Both the position numbers and the translations under genes were made by a program. From Bradyrhizobiaceae bacterium (GTDB taxonomy: Bacteria; Bacteroidota; Ignavibacteria; Kapaibacteriales; Kapaibacteriaceae), in contig JAGFIZ010000057.1 of the NCBI GenBank assembly GCA_024103135.1, positions 1 through 64,000 of the forward strand: a stretch of 64,000 nt of DNA, written 5' to 3'. Position 1 is the first letter of the stretch. Each line of letters starts with the position of its first letter. The notes under the pieces are model-generated. The model did not search any database. It had not been told where the DNA came from and saw nothing but the letters and a program-made list of their open reading frames with translations. Shown in pieces: positions 18,381 through 28,141 of this stretch.

Positions 18381-18414
18381 TTGACACAAAGTACTTTTCT
18401 CAATGTAGATTCGC
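18381..18414 (+). promoter_or_regulatory. Candidate promoter, rightward arm of divergent locus
   Basis: TTGACA at 18381-18386, then TAGATTCG at 18406-18413 inside the same CTCAATGTAGATTCGC 16-mer (18399-18414) found on the other strand. It ends 27 bases before the start at 18442. The element is preceded by a run of eight A. The shared core at matched distance suggests that both arms answer to the same sigma factor or regulator. Confidence 0.55.
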
Positions 18415-18432
18415 TCGGAACCTCATCCTTTC

Positions 18433-18440
18433 GGAGGGAG
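18433..18440 (+). promoter_or_regulatory. Strong ribosome-binding site of the 1719-residue gene
   Basis: GGAGGGAG directly precedes the ATG at 18442, with about five bases from the GGAGG core to the start. It is one of the clearest Shine-Dalgarno sequences in the window, in contrast to several genes that have none, and it fixes this start. Confidence 0.7.
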
Positions 18441-18441
18441 C

Positions 18442-21400
18442 ATGAGACGTACTCTTAACGTTCGCGCAATTCGACGGACACATTCACAGCGTATTCCTGC
18501 AGATTCCATTCTGCCTTCGGACATCGCGCAGAAGCTCGATTCCTATACGCTTTCACGACGGCATGCCCTTGGCCTCGCCGGCACCTTGTCGCTTGCAGCA
18601 GCGCCCATTGCATCGGCCATGGAAGGTGTGTTTTCTTCAGCGTATCAGGTTGTGCGCCGAGGACAGCGCATAGCATTCCTTGTTGCAGGGATAGAACGCT
18701 GGACCATTGATCCACGATGGTTCGACGGGGATGCTTCGCTTGATGTAAGCGAAACCGAGGATGGGATGGTTCTCTCCTTGATCGGAGCATTCTATCCGGG
18801 GACGACGATCCCTGCCGACTTCAAGGCAACGATCAGCGCTGGCAACAAGCCACAGCTGGATCTAGTGCTGACGAAACTCAACGTGCATGCCAAAGCCCCC
18901 TTCATCCCATGGCTCATTGATAAGGCACGTACAAGCGGCTCGCTTGTCAAGGACCAGGAGTGGAATCTCGTCGATGGTTCATTGATCATTCCGAACGGTG
19001 CAGAAATCACCTTTAGGCCAACGTGGACGTTACGCGCTGATGGCGAGATCGACGCGTCCATGCAGGTAGCTGACGCCCTCCGCCAGCACCGATCAAACCG
19101 TGTCGACGTCCAACTCCCAGCCAGTACAGAACCGTCGTTGCTTGTACCAGCGTCAAAGCGCAGCACTTTGGTTCGCGTCCACCGTGGCAGCAACCCATGG
19201 ACCGTACCGCTTGAAAGCGCCGACACAGACAGCTGGCATGCCATTGCCGATGACGATGCATTCGACGTCGTTACCATCGAGTCGGCCACAGATGCACGGA
19301 TGGCATTGATCTATGAAGGGGCTAAGGACTCGCATGTTCGACTACTGCTCAATGATCATGAAGGTAGCGTAAACCTCCGTGACGTACGCCTTGGCGTTGC
19401 AACAACTCCACAAGGCGTCCACACGATCTTCTGGGCCCAATACAGTCAGCAACCCACTTGGTTTACCATCAACGGCGTCAGCCTCGAGCTAGGTCAGAAT
19501 ACCGCGGCACAGCCAGTTCGCATCGAGCGATTGGCTGGCCGACTCGTCTCCTGCTCCGTAACGCCAGGGTTGTTGCGGTATACCATTCCTATCGAGGGAG
19601 CGGTTACACAACCAACACGTCCATCCCTCCCCATCCATCTGGCCATGCTGCCGCTTGGCGCACCAGCTTCGGCCCTGCCAAAGTCCAATCGGTCGATGGC
19701 AGAGCTGCAACTGGGCGATTTGCCAACCAGCGTAAAGGCGGGCACCATCGTCAGCCAACAAAAGGCCAACATCAAGATTAACAAGACAACGAAGTCAGCC
19801 CGCGTATCACCTGGCGTGTGGCTTACCTTCCCACAGAACCCATCGGTGACGGTTATCCGTCCTGAAGACCTCCTGGTTCTCACCTTTGAGTTCGACGGAC
19901 TCACGATCAACAAGGCAGCGGGCTCGTTTGGCGGCAGTGGTAAACTCATCGTTCACTTCCAGCCACAGCACATCGCAGAGCGTGCATTCTTCTATGTGAA
20001 CGATCCGGACAAGCCACCGACCTCGTCGGGCGCCCCAAGTAGTGCGCCAAGCACATCCAGTGGCAATGAACCACGGCTGGAGCCACCGATCGACAGCGTC
20101 ATGGCTCACCCATCGCGTCTGGTATTCCAGACGCCGAAGAACTATCAAGGGAATTACTCCATTGAAGGTCTGCTTGAGTGGAGCAAATTCACTCCAGTGG
20201 TCTCGCCTAGCGCCAAACCACCTGACGTTGCCTACGTGCTTGCAATCATGGCTACGGCCTTCGTTGGCAAGTACGTAGCAGGTGCAGCCATCAAAGGCGA
20301 GAGCGCCAGCGCCAACGTCAAGGCCAAGGATGGCAAGACAAAGGTCAGCGCCAAGGCCATGTCCAAGGTGGTAAATAAAACGGTCATGCCATCAGGTATG
20401 GCTTCGATGTTGGGTAACAACAACAGCTCGTTGAAGTTTGGCTACGAATCAACCCCAGATTACAACGTCAACTTCCCCTCCAGCTACGTTTCGGAATACG
20501 TTAAGGCTCTCATGGAAAAGCCTCCGATACGCATGCCGTACCCCAATGAGACCGTTATCGAGTACCCCTATCGATTGATGCTCTCACCCAACCGATTCTC
20601 AGGATGGGCACATAGCACAACGGCAAAGACGGATACCGATAGCGGACGCACTGAACTGTGGCACACACGTCTAGGCGTACGCCTGTCCGATGGCACGATT
20701 AACGAGCAAGCAGCCCACATGCGCACGGTTCGCGCTATCTGGAGTCCTGACGTTGGTACGGACTACTTGATGCCGGCCAAATACAAGGAACGTCCATTCC
20801 GCACATCCATCAACAGACGCGACAGACATGAGATTGTGCAGCTGACGAGTAACTACGACATGGCAACCAAGGATGCCCCGGTCAAGGTTGATCAGTTGAT
20901 GCTCACAAGCTTGGGTGCATGGGCCGACATGACCGGTGTGTGGGATCCACTTGCACAGGACAGTCTCGACGTCGAACAATGGATTCAGCGCGGCACTCAA
21001 GGGCGCGACCACTTTGTCCGCGTCTGCTACAAAGGCTTCCTCTTCCCCTTCGGACATCGTGCTACGCTTGTGAAGGAAACGGAACGCAAGTTCCGACGCA
21101 CACCTCGTGGCGACATGGCTGCCTATTTGATGCAGCGCCTGTACATCATCCTACGTCAGCCCGTTCGTGACTACCCTGCCGACGGTCTGCAAGGCATGGA
21201 ATACCAAGGTCGTGCAATTCCGTTCCGACGCGTTACCATTACTACGAAAACAACGCCGAACCTCAAGCTACCCATCGCCCTTAGCGGCATGAGCAGCAAC
21301 AGCTTCTGGCCAATGTACGTGCTTAATGGTTCCGATCTTGATGTACAATGGACCTGTATCGGCAGAGACTGGGACGATCATGACGTTCACTTCTCCGTAC

Positions 21401-23601
21401 CTCTGGCCTTTATCGCCAATACCGATGCCGGCACCGGTAACTGTGCAAACTGGATCAAGAACAACTACAAGAACGAAAACAGTCGTCGTGCAATCGAGAT
21501 GAACGGCCAGTCCATCGCCTTTGCACCGTCGACGAAGAAGGGCGACACGTCCTTCCCCACAAGCAAGTTCAATCTGTTTGGCTATTACTCCGACGGCGTA
21601 CCAGCCAATACACCGCGCTTCTTCCCCAGCATGGAAAAGGCCACGGTACAGATCGACAAGGTCAACGAACTGCTTGGAACAAATTCACCACGCGAGGTAG
21701 AATACTTCCTGTCCTATCTCAAGTTCGCTTTTGAGAGTGGCACTCCGCCAAGTAAAGGCGCTGCCACGATCAACATGAACTCGGTGAAGAATACTTCGCA
21801 GATCTTCCTTTCGCTCTTGTCGCCATTGACCATGGACTTCAACAGTCAGAGCGACAAGGCAGGGGGCTTGGCAGCACCAACCATCGGTATCGGCGCATTG
21901 TCGCGCCTGATGGGACCGATTCCAGGTGACTTCAACATTGCCGCAGGCTTGCCGGACGAAGCAGCCAAGCTAGCTGCCATGGCCGACAAGGTCAAGAATG
22001 CCGTTGTTGCTGCAGGCAACTTCGATCCAATGCAGTACTTCGAGGATTTGTTGAAGTCAAAGATCCTGGGTGACATCACCCTACAGGATGTGCTTGACTT
22101 CGTGCAGAATGTGTTGAGTAACGTCGACAAGATGCCTGGCTTGAATAAGCAGGATGACTTTGGCGTTAGCGACAAGTCCAAGGAAGGTGCAAGCAAGACA
22201 GACCTCGACGCTTTGTTGTCGGAGAAGCTCGAAGAAATCAAGAAGGTCAAGGAAGCTGCAGAGCAAGTAACCGGCGCCGTAAACGCCGAAGTACAGGCAG
22301 CCCGCGATCAATTGCTCGGCATCATCAATGATGTCAAGAGCGACATCGAGGAAGCCAAAACCAAGATCATGGCCGAGGTGGAAAGTGCCAAGCGCATGGT
22401 CGAGAATCAGCTTCGTGAGTGGAAGAAGAAGGTCGAAGATGCTGCCAGCGAACTCAAGAGCGAACTTGAGAAGGCACTTAAACCGCTCAAGGAAGCAGGA
22501 AACGAGGCCTACAAGCTCTACGAGCAAGCGTCCGATGCTATGGACCTTCTCAAGAAAGGACTCAACCTCTCCTTCGATTGGTCCACAACGATCAAGAGCA
22601 CGCCTGGCGACATCCTCACTCCTCTATATCCTGGTGAAACAGAGAAAGACAAACTGGCAACCCTCTACCTGAAGGCAGAGATATCGAAGAAACTGGATCT
22701 CAAGCCACCCGAGGTGACGTTGTATGGCTCGCTGAGCAACTTCGTCCTCAACCTCATCGGTGTAGGTGCTGCGCAGTTCCTGATCATCAAGTTCAACCGA
22801 CTGGCTGTTTCGGCAAAGGTTGGCGAGAAGCCCAATGTTGACCCGGATATCGAGGCCGTTGAATTTGCTGGTCCGCTCACGTTCGTTAACAAGCTCAAGG
22901 ATCTCATCCCATCTGGTGGTTCCGGCGGCGGCGTTGGCTTCTCGTTCAACTTCGACGTTCAACCCAAGGGTATTACGGTTCAGCTAACCATTACGCTACC
23001 TAACGTAACCGTTGGTGTATTCTCCCTGCAGAACCTAAGCTTCCTGCTTAAGCTCACCATTCCATTCGATGGAAGACCCGTATCAATCTTCTTTGGCTTC
23101 TGTTCACGCGAGAGCCCATTCCGCCTTACCATCATGGTCTTCGGCGGTGGTGGATTCTTCGGAATCGAGATCACGCCTAAGGGTGTTCGGATGCTTGAAG
23201 CCGCCTTCGAGTTTGGCGGAAACTTCGCCTTTGATTGCGGCGTTGCATCAGGTGGTGCCAGCGTGATGGCAGGCATCTACTACAAGCTTGAGGTAAAGGA
23301 GATCGACGGCAAGGATGTCGAGCAAAGTCAGCTCGAAGGATACTTCCGTCTAACAGGCAACTTGAGTGTGCTGGGTATCATCCGCGTGTCACTGCTGTTC
23401 GAGCTAAAACTCACATGGCAGGGCAACGGCAAGGTCTTCGGTACTGCGACGATCGAGGTTACCATTGAAATCTTGTTCATCAGCTTCTCTGTTGGTGTGA
23501 CAGTCGAGAAACAGCTCAAGGGCGAACCGGGCGACCCAACGTTTGCCGACATGCTTCCACAACCTTCCATGTGGGAAGAATACTGTAACGCTTTTGCTTG
23601 A
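18442..23601 (+). CDS. Giant Tat-exported protein of unknown function (1719 residues)
   Basis: No named family is recognised. The N-terminus has a twin-arginine motif (LSRRHALG, residues 37-44) followed by a hydrophobic stretch ending APIASA, so export in folded form by Tat is likely. Then comes a long beta-rich region, a Ser/Pro linker near 522-550, a conserved-looking core with RTELWHTRLGVR (about 738) and FPFGHRATLVKETERKF (about 868-885), a long charged helical segment about 1254-1377 (EEIKKVKEAAEQ), and a glycine-rich beta region about 1487-1693 with FGGGGFFGIEI. It ends WEEYCNAFA. The start is fixed by a strong ribosome-binding site. The next gene follows after 11 bases, so the two probably act together. 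Confidence 0.75.
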   Translation: MRRTLNVRAIRRTHSQRIPADSILPSDIAQKLDSYTLSRRHALGLAGTLSLAAAPIASAMEGVFSSAYQVVRRGQRIAFLVAGIERWTIDPRWFDGDASLDVSETEDGMVLSLIGAFYPGTTIPADFKATISAGNKPQLDLVLTKLNVHAKAPFIPWLIDKARTSGSLVKDQEWNLVDGSLIIPNGAEITFRPTWTLRADGEIDASMQVADALRQHRSNRVDVQLPASTEPSLLVPASKRSTLVRVHRGSNPWTVPLESADTDSWHAIADDDAFDVVTIESATDARMALIYEGAKDSHVRLLLNDHEGSVNLRDVRLGVATTPQGVHTIFWAQYSQQPTWFTINGVSLELGQNTAAQPVRIERLAGRLVSCSVTPGLLRYTIPIEGAVTQPTRPSLPIHLAMLPLGAPASALPKSNRSMAELQLGDLPTSVKAGTIVSQQKANIKINKTTKSARVSPGVWLTFPQNPSVTVIRPEDLLVLTFEFDGLTINKAAGSFGGSGKLIVHFQPQHIAERAFFYVNDPDKPPTSSGAPSSAPSTSSGNEPRLEPPIDSVMAHPSRLVFQTPKNYQGNYSIEGLLEWSKFTPVVSPSAKPPDVAYVLAIMATAFVGKYVAGAAIKGESASANVKAKDGKTKVSAKAMSKVVNKTVMPSGMASMLGNNNSSLKFGYESTPDYNVNFPSSYVSEYVKALMEKPPIRMPYPNETVIEYPYRLMLSPNRFSGWAHSTTAKTDTDSGRTELWHTRLGVRLSDGTINEQAAHMRTVRAIWSPDVGTDYLMPAKYKERPFRTSINRRDRHEIVQLTSNYDMATKDAPVKVDQLMLTSLGAWADMTGVWDPLAQDSLDVEQWIQRGTQGRDHFVRVCYKGFLFPFGHRATLVKETERKFRRTPRGDMAAYLMQRLYIILRQPVRDYPADGLQGMEYQGRAIPFRRVTITTKTTPNLKLPIALSGMSSNSFWPMYVLNGSDLDVQWTCIGRDWDDHDVHFSVPLAFIANTDAGTGNCANWIKNNYKNENSRRAIEMNGQSIAFAPSTKKGDTSFPTSKFNLFGYYSDGVPANTPRFFPSMEKATVQIDKVNELLGTNSPREVEYFLSYLKFAFESGTPPSKGAATINMNSVKNTSQIFLSLLSPLTMDFNSQSDKAGGLAAPTIGIGALSRLMGPIPGDFNIAAGLPDEAAKLAAMADKVKNAVVAAGNFDPMQYFEDLLKSKILGDITLQDVLDFVQNVLSNVDKMPGLNKQDDFGVSDKSKEGASKTDLDALLSEKLEEIKKVKEAAEQVTGAVNAEVQAARDQLLGIINDVKSDIEEAKTKIMAEVESAKRMVENQLREWKKKVEDAASELKSELEKALKPLKEAGNEAYKLYEQASDAMDLLKKGLNLSFDWSTTIKSTPGDILTPLYPGETEKDKLATLYLKAEISKKLDLKPPEVTLYGSLSNFVLNLIGVGAAQFLIIKFNRLAVSAKVGEKPNVDPDIEAVEFAGPLTFVNKLKDLIPSGGSGGGVGFSFNFDVQPKGITVQLTITLPNVTVGVFSLQNLSFLLKLTIPFDGRPVSIFFGFCSRESPFRLTIMVFGGGGFFGIEITPKGVRMLEAAFEFGGNFAFDCGVASGGASVMAGIYYKLEVKEIDGKDVEQSQLEGYFRLTGNLSVLGIIRVSLLFELKLTWQGNGKVFGTATIEVTIEILFISFSVGVTVEKQLKGEPGDPTFADMLPQPSMWEEYCNAFA

Positions 23602-23612
23602 GAGGAACACCT

Positions 23613-26600
23613 ATGGCAACACAAGAAATTCAGTGGACAGCAGTACCGTACGATTACAGAAGAGAAAACGGCGAACAGATTTTCTCTATTGCCTTTTGCC
23701 TGACACCAAGACTCCAGGACGTTGACACGAATGACAATAGACTGTCGGAATACCCTGATTTCCTGGACTGGCCAGCAACGCTTCTCGGATGCAGTTTTAA
23801 GCTCAAGGTAAACAACCATGATGTCCAACTCATCCCGAGAGATGAACAGCCAGACTCGGATGTGTGGAAGGCTGTGTTCAAGAACACGACCTTGGTCCAC
23901 CCATTCGAATTCAAACCGTTTACCGACCACAAGATCCTCAGCTTCCCTCTAGCCGACGTTCACAAAACGGTCTCGGAAACCTTGGTGAAACTTGTGAAGG
24001 AGTATGACGGTGAGACCCCGAACATCCCACATGCAAAGCCAAGCGACTTCAATGCCAAGACGAACTACCAGCTTCCAAAGGTCTTCACCGTACTCGACGA
24101 CGTGCTTCCGATGGATGATGATGAGCTTCGCATGCGGTCGATGAAGCGTGCATGGGAAGTCCTTGGTCAGGCCAAGACGCGAGTCGATATGAGTGGCAAG
24201 AATGCCAGAAAAGCACCACGAGAAATCCGACGTGCACAGGTCGACGTGCCAAAGACGCCAGAGTCCATGCTTTTCAACATTGAATTTGGAAAAAGCAAGA
24301 AGCTCGCACCATTCTACATGGCAGAGTTGTACCACACCCCTCGCAACTACGCCGTGTCGTCAGTTATTGACGGTAAGGACGTTGCCCGCAGTAAGCGTGA
24401 GAAGGTCCCGGCTCCAACGTACGACTTCCACCAAGTGGTAAGCGTCCTGCGTGAATATCCACTCATGCAGCGTAAGATGGGCTTGATCCGTCATTTTGAT
24501 TTCAAGGTGGACTTCGACATGCCACCGATGGGTACGGTCCAGGCAGTAGTCGAAATGCCCTTTCCTCCACGGATTGCGACGCAGATCGTTACACCGACAA
24601 CGGCCTACCAGTTCTTGAAGTCAGGATCGGAAGATACGTGGCAATTCTTGCCCCGACCAGATTTGGACAGTGAGATCGTTGGAGCATTGCTGTGCTTGAA
24701 TGACGCATCACACTTTGCAGTCCAACAGGTCGACGTTGACGCCATGGCCATGAAGACGCTCACCTATACACGTGGGTTAAAGCATCGCTACTTGAAGACG
24801 ATGGGCACGCCCGACATTAGTGCAAAGGTCGAAGCCCCGGCTGTTCGTGGTACGGGTCTGCAGCTTATCCGTGTGAATCGCGCCCTAAAGCTGGCCAAAA
24901 TGCTCATCCGAAGCAGTAACCACTGGAATAGGATGATCCTTGGACAAAGCGTCGATCTCTATGCCGACGATGTGATTCGCGGCTACCGCTTGGACGTGTA
25001 CGACGAAACTGCAGGCACATGGCAAAGCTTGATGCGCAGAAATGCAACCTACACCTTCCCTAATGCCGCTGAACCCTTGCGGAGCACCGGCATTTCGGCA
25101 ACGGATGAGGAAGGTGTCTTGTCGATTGCCGCATCACGTCCTGCCGGCAGCGATGAGACGCCAGGCATGAACCAACTCTATGCTCATGAAACCATTGCTC
25201 AGTGGGAAGGCTGGTCGATCGTTGTTCCGCTGATTGGCAATCATATCGATCCGAACGACGAGCTGGCACCAAGTCCACCAAAGCAAAGCCCTCCTCCAGG
25301 GTTCGATTATCAAGTCGAAAGTTCCGTGACAATCGTTCCTGGCTCGCTGCCCAGGCTTCGCTATGGCCGACGCTACCGATTCCGCGCTCGTACGGCGGAC
25401 ATCGCTGGTAATGGTCCACGATATGATCAGCTTAATCCGACTGACTTCTCCTGTGCCACTCCACTGGTGAAGTACATGCGGTGGGATCCGATTGCATCAC
25501 CAACGCTTGCACTCCGCAATCACCCAATCGAGGGCGAAAGCATGGAATGCATGGTCATCCGCAACTACAATGCAAGTGAGGACGATTCTGTCGAAGTCGA
25601 CACGACCGAAACTTGCGAACGACATCTCTTCCCACCGTTGATTGCACAGCAAGATGCCGAACGCCATGGCATGTTCGACCAGTCACCAACGGGTCCAATG
25701 CGCGGCGACTCGTCAACCTACAGCATGATCACTGGTAAGGAAGGCATCCTACCAAAGCGGTGGTACACCCGGAACGAATCAGGCAATCTTGTCCCCGAGG
25801 CAACAGACAATACTGAACCTTCAGATCCAAAGAAGGCAAAGAATGCCATTGCTTATCCGCTGATCCAGCAGGGTTCAACGGAGGTGCCTTACCTCCCCGA
25901 TCCGATGGCTCGGACGGTGACGCTTTACGACGTCCCAGGTGTGCCCGGTGGCAGTCACATGGAGGTGGACATCAGCGGCATCAACTTGGCAACAATATCC
26001 AGTCCATACGGTGTTGTTACCGTGCCCTTTGAAGACATGAACCAGTGGCCCAAGTTCAACTCGATCATGCTAAGGATGGCATCTGGAAAAACAAAGCCAG
26101 ATTGGAATCCCGCCGCGCGGACATTGACAGTGTTCCTTGAAAAGGGCGAACAGGCATGGATCAAGCTTAGCTCTGGTCTTGGCGCAACACAGACAGAAGG
26201 TGATGCGAACCTGGATCTTCATGGACACAAAGGCACCTTGATGGACAGTTCCTTGCCTGCAGGCAAGATTGCTGCTGCAGCAAGAGGTCTATCATGGCTG
26301 GTATCTCCTGCGCGGACGATACACCTGGTCCACGCAACACAGAAACCGCTAAAGAAGCCCAAGATCAACGCAGCCGAGGTTTCCTTCAGAGACTTTGGTG
26401 CCACCAATGCCGATATCAACATACCTGACACTACGGTGCATGCCCGTACCACGCAGAAGATCGACGTGTTCTCTAAGTGGGATATGTGGGTCGACAATCC
26501 ACAAAAGCCAGCACCGGAGCTTCAACATCAAAGTGCATACTTCTACGAGCAACATTGCGAAGACCGTACGAAGGACACACTATCAAACAGGAAGACCCAG

Positions 26601-27869
26601 GAGTTTGGCGATACGAAGTACCGCCTGATCACCTACGAACCACTCGCCACTACACGCTTCCGCGAAAACATGCCCCTTGCCCTCCGCAACGTTCCAGAGA
26701 ACCTTACGCGTTTGGGAGGTGGCAAGGAGGTTAGCGTACTCAGCAGCAAGCGTCCCGATGGCGTGAAACTTCTCTACGCCATTCCTTCCTTTAGGTGGTT
26801 GGAAGAAGAGAAGAAGCTTGACGGCAACATCGTGCGCAGCACACGCAAGGGCGGTGGCATCCGCATCTACATGGAACGTCCATGGTACAGTTCGGGCAAC
26901 GATGAGCTGCTAGGCGTTGTCTTGTACAGCAAGGAGAAGTTGACTCCTAAGAAAGACAATGACAGCTCTTACAAGGGATTCAAATCGCTTGACTTCAAGG
27001 GTGCAGGCTCGGAAATCAAGGATAAGTTCAGTGCTGCTGCCGCGATACTTGGGAACGCCAAGCTTGAGATACCAGAAGAGTTGCAACCCTACGTAACACA
27101 GTGGGGGCTTGACCCAATCTGGCTAAGCGCACCAACTCCATCGGACAACTCCCCACGCATTGGGAACTTCCGTGAACCAAAGCTCGTGCTTCAAAGCGTA
27201 AGTCTTGCCGAGGTTGCTCCTTCACAGCGGTTTACCGTCGTGGCCTACGAGCCGAAGTTCGACGAGGCCCGCAAGCTGTGGTATTGTGACATTGAGTTGG
27301 ATCCAGGAGCTTCGTACTACCCGTTCATTCGCTTGGCTCTTGCACGCGTACAACCACATTCACTCGAAGACCCTACAACAGGCAAGGATGTGTATTGCTC
27401 ACGCGTTTCCCAAAGCACGTTTTGTCAGCTTGCTCCTGATCGCGAAGCCGTTGCACGTATTGAGGACGATAGGCAAAGCGTGACGGTACAAGTCATCGGT
27501 CATACCTACCGCACGAACAGTGCTGGTCAAACAGGCAGCACCATCGAAGTGGCATTGGAGAAGCGCGACGTAGGTTCTGCAAGCACCGACCTTGGATGGA
27601 CACGCGTGTTAAGTCAGCGACTTGACCGGATCCATGCTGGAAATCTATGGGGTGGTTTGATCAAGCTTCCAACATCGGTCGACGCTGACACCTATCGCGT
27701 GGTGATCACCGAATTGGAGCAGTTCCTTACCGACCCAGAAAAGGCTTCAGAGCGTGTGGCCAACCTTGGGGCAAAGGACGTCAAGACCCTCAACGATGAG
27801 GCAGCCGGTGAGGTTACCCTTGACATTGGATATCGCGTTGTCTACGCCGACGTGCTACCGCTGAAATAA
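23613..27869 (+). CDS. Giant partner protein of unknown function (about 1418 residues)
   Basis: No named family is recognised. ATG 23613 is preferred over the in-frame TTG at 23598, since AGAGGA lies upstream of the ATG. No signal peptide or membrane segment is visible, so it is either cytoplasmic or exported with its Tat-carrying neighbour. Most of it looks beta-rich. Around residues 570-610 is a fibronectin-like strand pattern (LRYGRRYRFRARTADIAGNG). The N-terminus has SEYPDFLDWPATLLG, which appears to be a compact motif. Base and codon use look like the surrounding housekeeping genes, so recent transfer is not evident. Transcription ends at a strong terminator just downstream. Confidence 0.72.
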   Translation: MATQEIQWTAVPYDYRRENGEQIFSIAFCLTPRLQDVDTNDNRLSEYPDFLDWPATLLGCSFKLKVNNHDVQLIPRDEQPDSDVWKAVFKNTTLVHPFEFKPFTDHKILSFPLADVHKTVSETLVKLVKEYDGETPNIPHAKPSDFNAKTNYQLPKVFTVLDDVLPMDDDELRMRSMKRAWEVLGQAKTRVDMSGKNARKAPREIRRAQVDVPKTPESMLFNIEFGKSKKLAPFYMAELYHTPRNYAVSSVIDGKDVARSKREKVPAPTYDFHQVVSVLREYPLMQRKMGLIRHFDFKVDFDMPPMGTVQAVVEMPFPPRIATQIVTPTTAYQFLKSGSEDTWQFLPRPDLDSEIVGALLCLNDASHFAVQQVDVDAMAMKTLTYTRGLKHRYLKTMGTPDISAKVEAPAVRGTGLQLIRVNRALKLAKMLIRSSNHWNRMILGQSVDLYADDVIRGYRLDVYDETAGTWQSLMRRNATYTFPNAAEPLRSTGISATDEEGVLSIAASRPAGSDETPGMNQLYAHETIAQWEGWSIVVPLIGNHIDPNDELAPSPPKQSPPPGFDYQVESSVTIVPGSLPRLRYGRRYRFRARTADIAGNGPRYDQLNPTDFSCATPLVKYMRWDPIASPTLALRNHPIEGESMECMVIRNYNASEDDSVEVDTTETCERHLFPPLIAQQDAERHGMFDQSPTGPMRGDSSTYSMITGKEGILPKRWYTRNESGNLVPEATDNTEPSDPKKAKNAIAYPLIQQGSTEVPYLPDPMARTVTLYDVPGVPGGSHMEVDISGINLATISSPYGVVTVPFEDMNQWPKFNSIMLRMASGKTKPDWNPAARTLTVFLEKGEQAWIKLSSGLGATQTEGDANLDLHGHKGTLMDSSLPAGKIAAAARGLSWLVSPARTIHLVHATQKPLKKPKINAAEVSFRDFGATNADINIPDTTVHARTTQKIDVFSKWDMWVDNPQKPAPELQHQSAYFYEQHCEDRTKDTLSNRKTQEFGDTKYRLITYEPLATTRFRENMPLALRNVPENLTRLGGGKEVSVLSSKRPDGVKLLYAIPSFRWLEEEKKLDGNIVRSTRKGGGIRIYMERPWYSSGNDELLGVVLYSKEKLTPKKDNDSSYKGFKSLDFKGAGSEIKDKFSAAAAILGNAKLEIPEELQPYVTQWGLDPIWLSAPTPSDNSPRIGNFREPKLVLQSVSLAEVAPSQRFTVVAYEPKFDEARKLWYCDIELDPGASYYPFIRLALARVQPHSLEDPTTGKDVYCSRVSQSTFCQLAPDREAVARIEDDRQSVTVQVIGHTYRTNSAGQTGSTIEVALEKRDVGSASTDLGWTRVLSQRLDRIHAGNLWGGLIKLPTSVDADTYRVVITELEQFLTDPEKASERVANLGAKDVKTLNDEAAGEVTLDIGYRVVYADVLPLK

Positions 27870-27896
27870 TCAACCTCACATATAAACTCGTCACCC

Positions 27897-27934
27897 AACG
27901 GTGCAAATGCTTCCAACATTTGCACCGTTTTGTA
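27897..27934 (+). terminator. Rho-independent terminator after the giant gene pair
   Basis: A perfect 13-bp stem (arms 27897-27909 and 27917-27929) closes a 7-base loop and runs into a T-rich tail. It is the strongest hairpin I see in the window. It lies 28 bases after the stop at 27869 and isolates the giant gene pair from the downstream operon. Confidence 0.9.
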
Positions 27935-28141
27935 TTTTGCTACAAGCAATTCCTGTTATGCGGCCTGCTAACCTGTTGAGCTTTCCGCACCATTGATTAT
28001 CACATCATTGCATCTGGCTAGTTGCCTCGACAACGCTGTTGTAGTGTAATGTCTAATGCAACCTAGCTTGGGCCTCGTGGTAATATCCAGCGTGCGGCAG
28101 TAATTCATAATCGCGATCAGTCAATTTCTCGAAACCGTACC

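Noticed and set aside
18442-27869. The giant gene pair as phage-tail or contractile injection genes
   Set aside because: No sheath, tube, baseplate or AAA ATPase gene is nearby and no motif matches one; only protein size suggested it.
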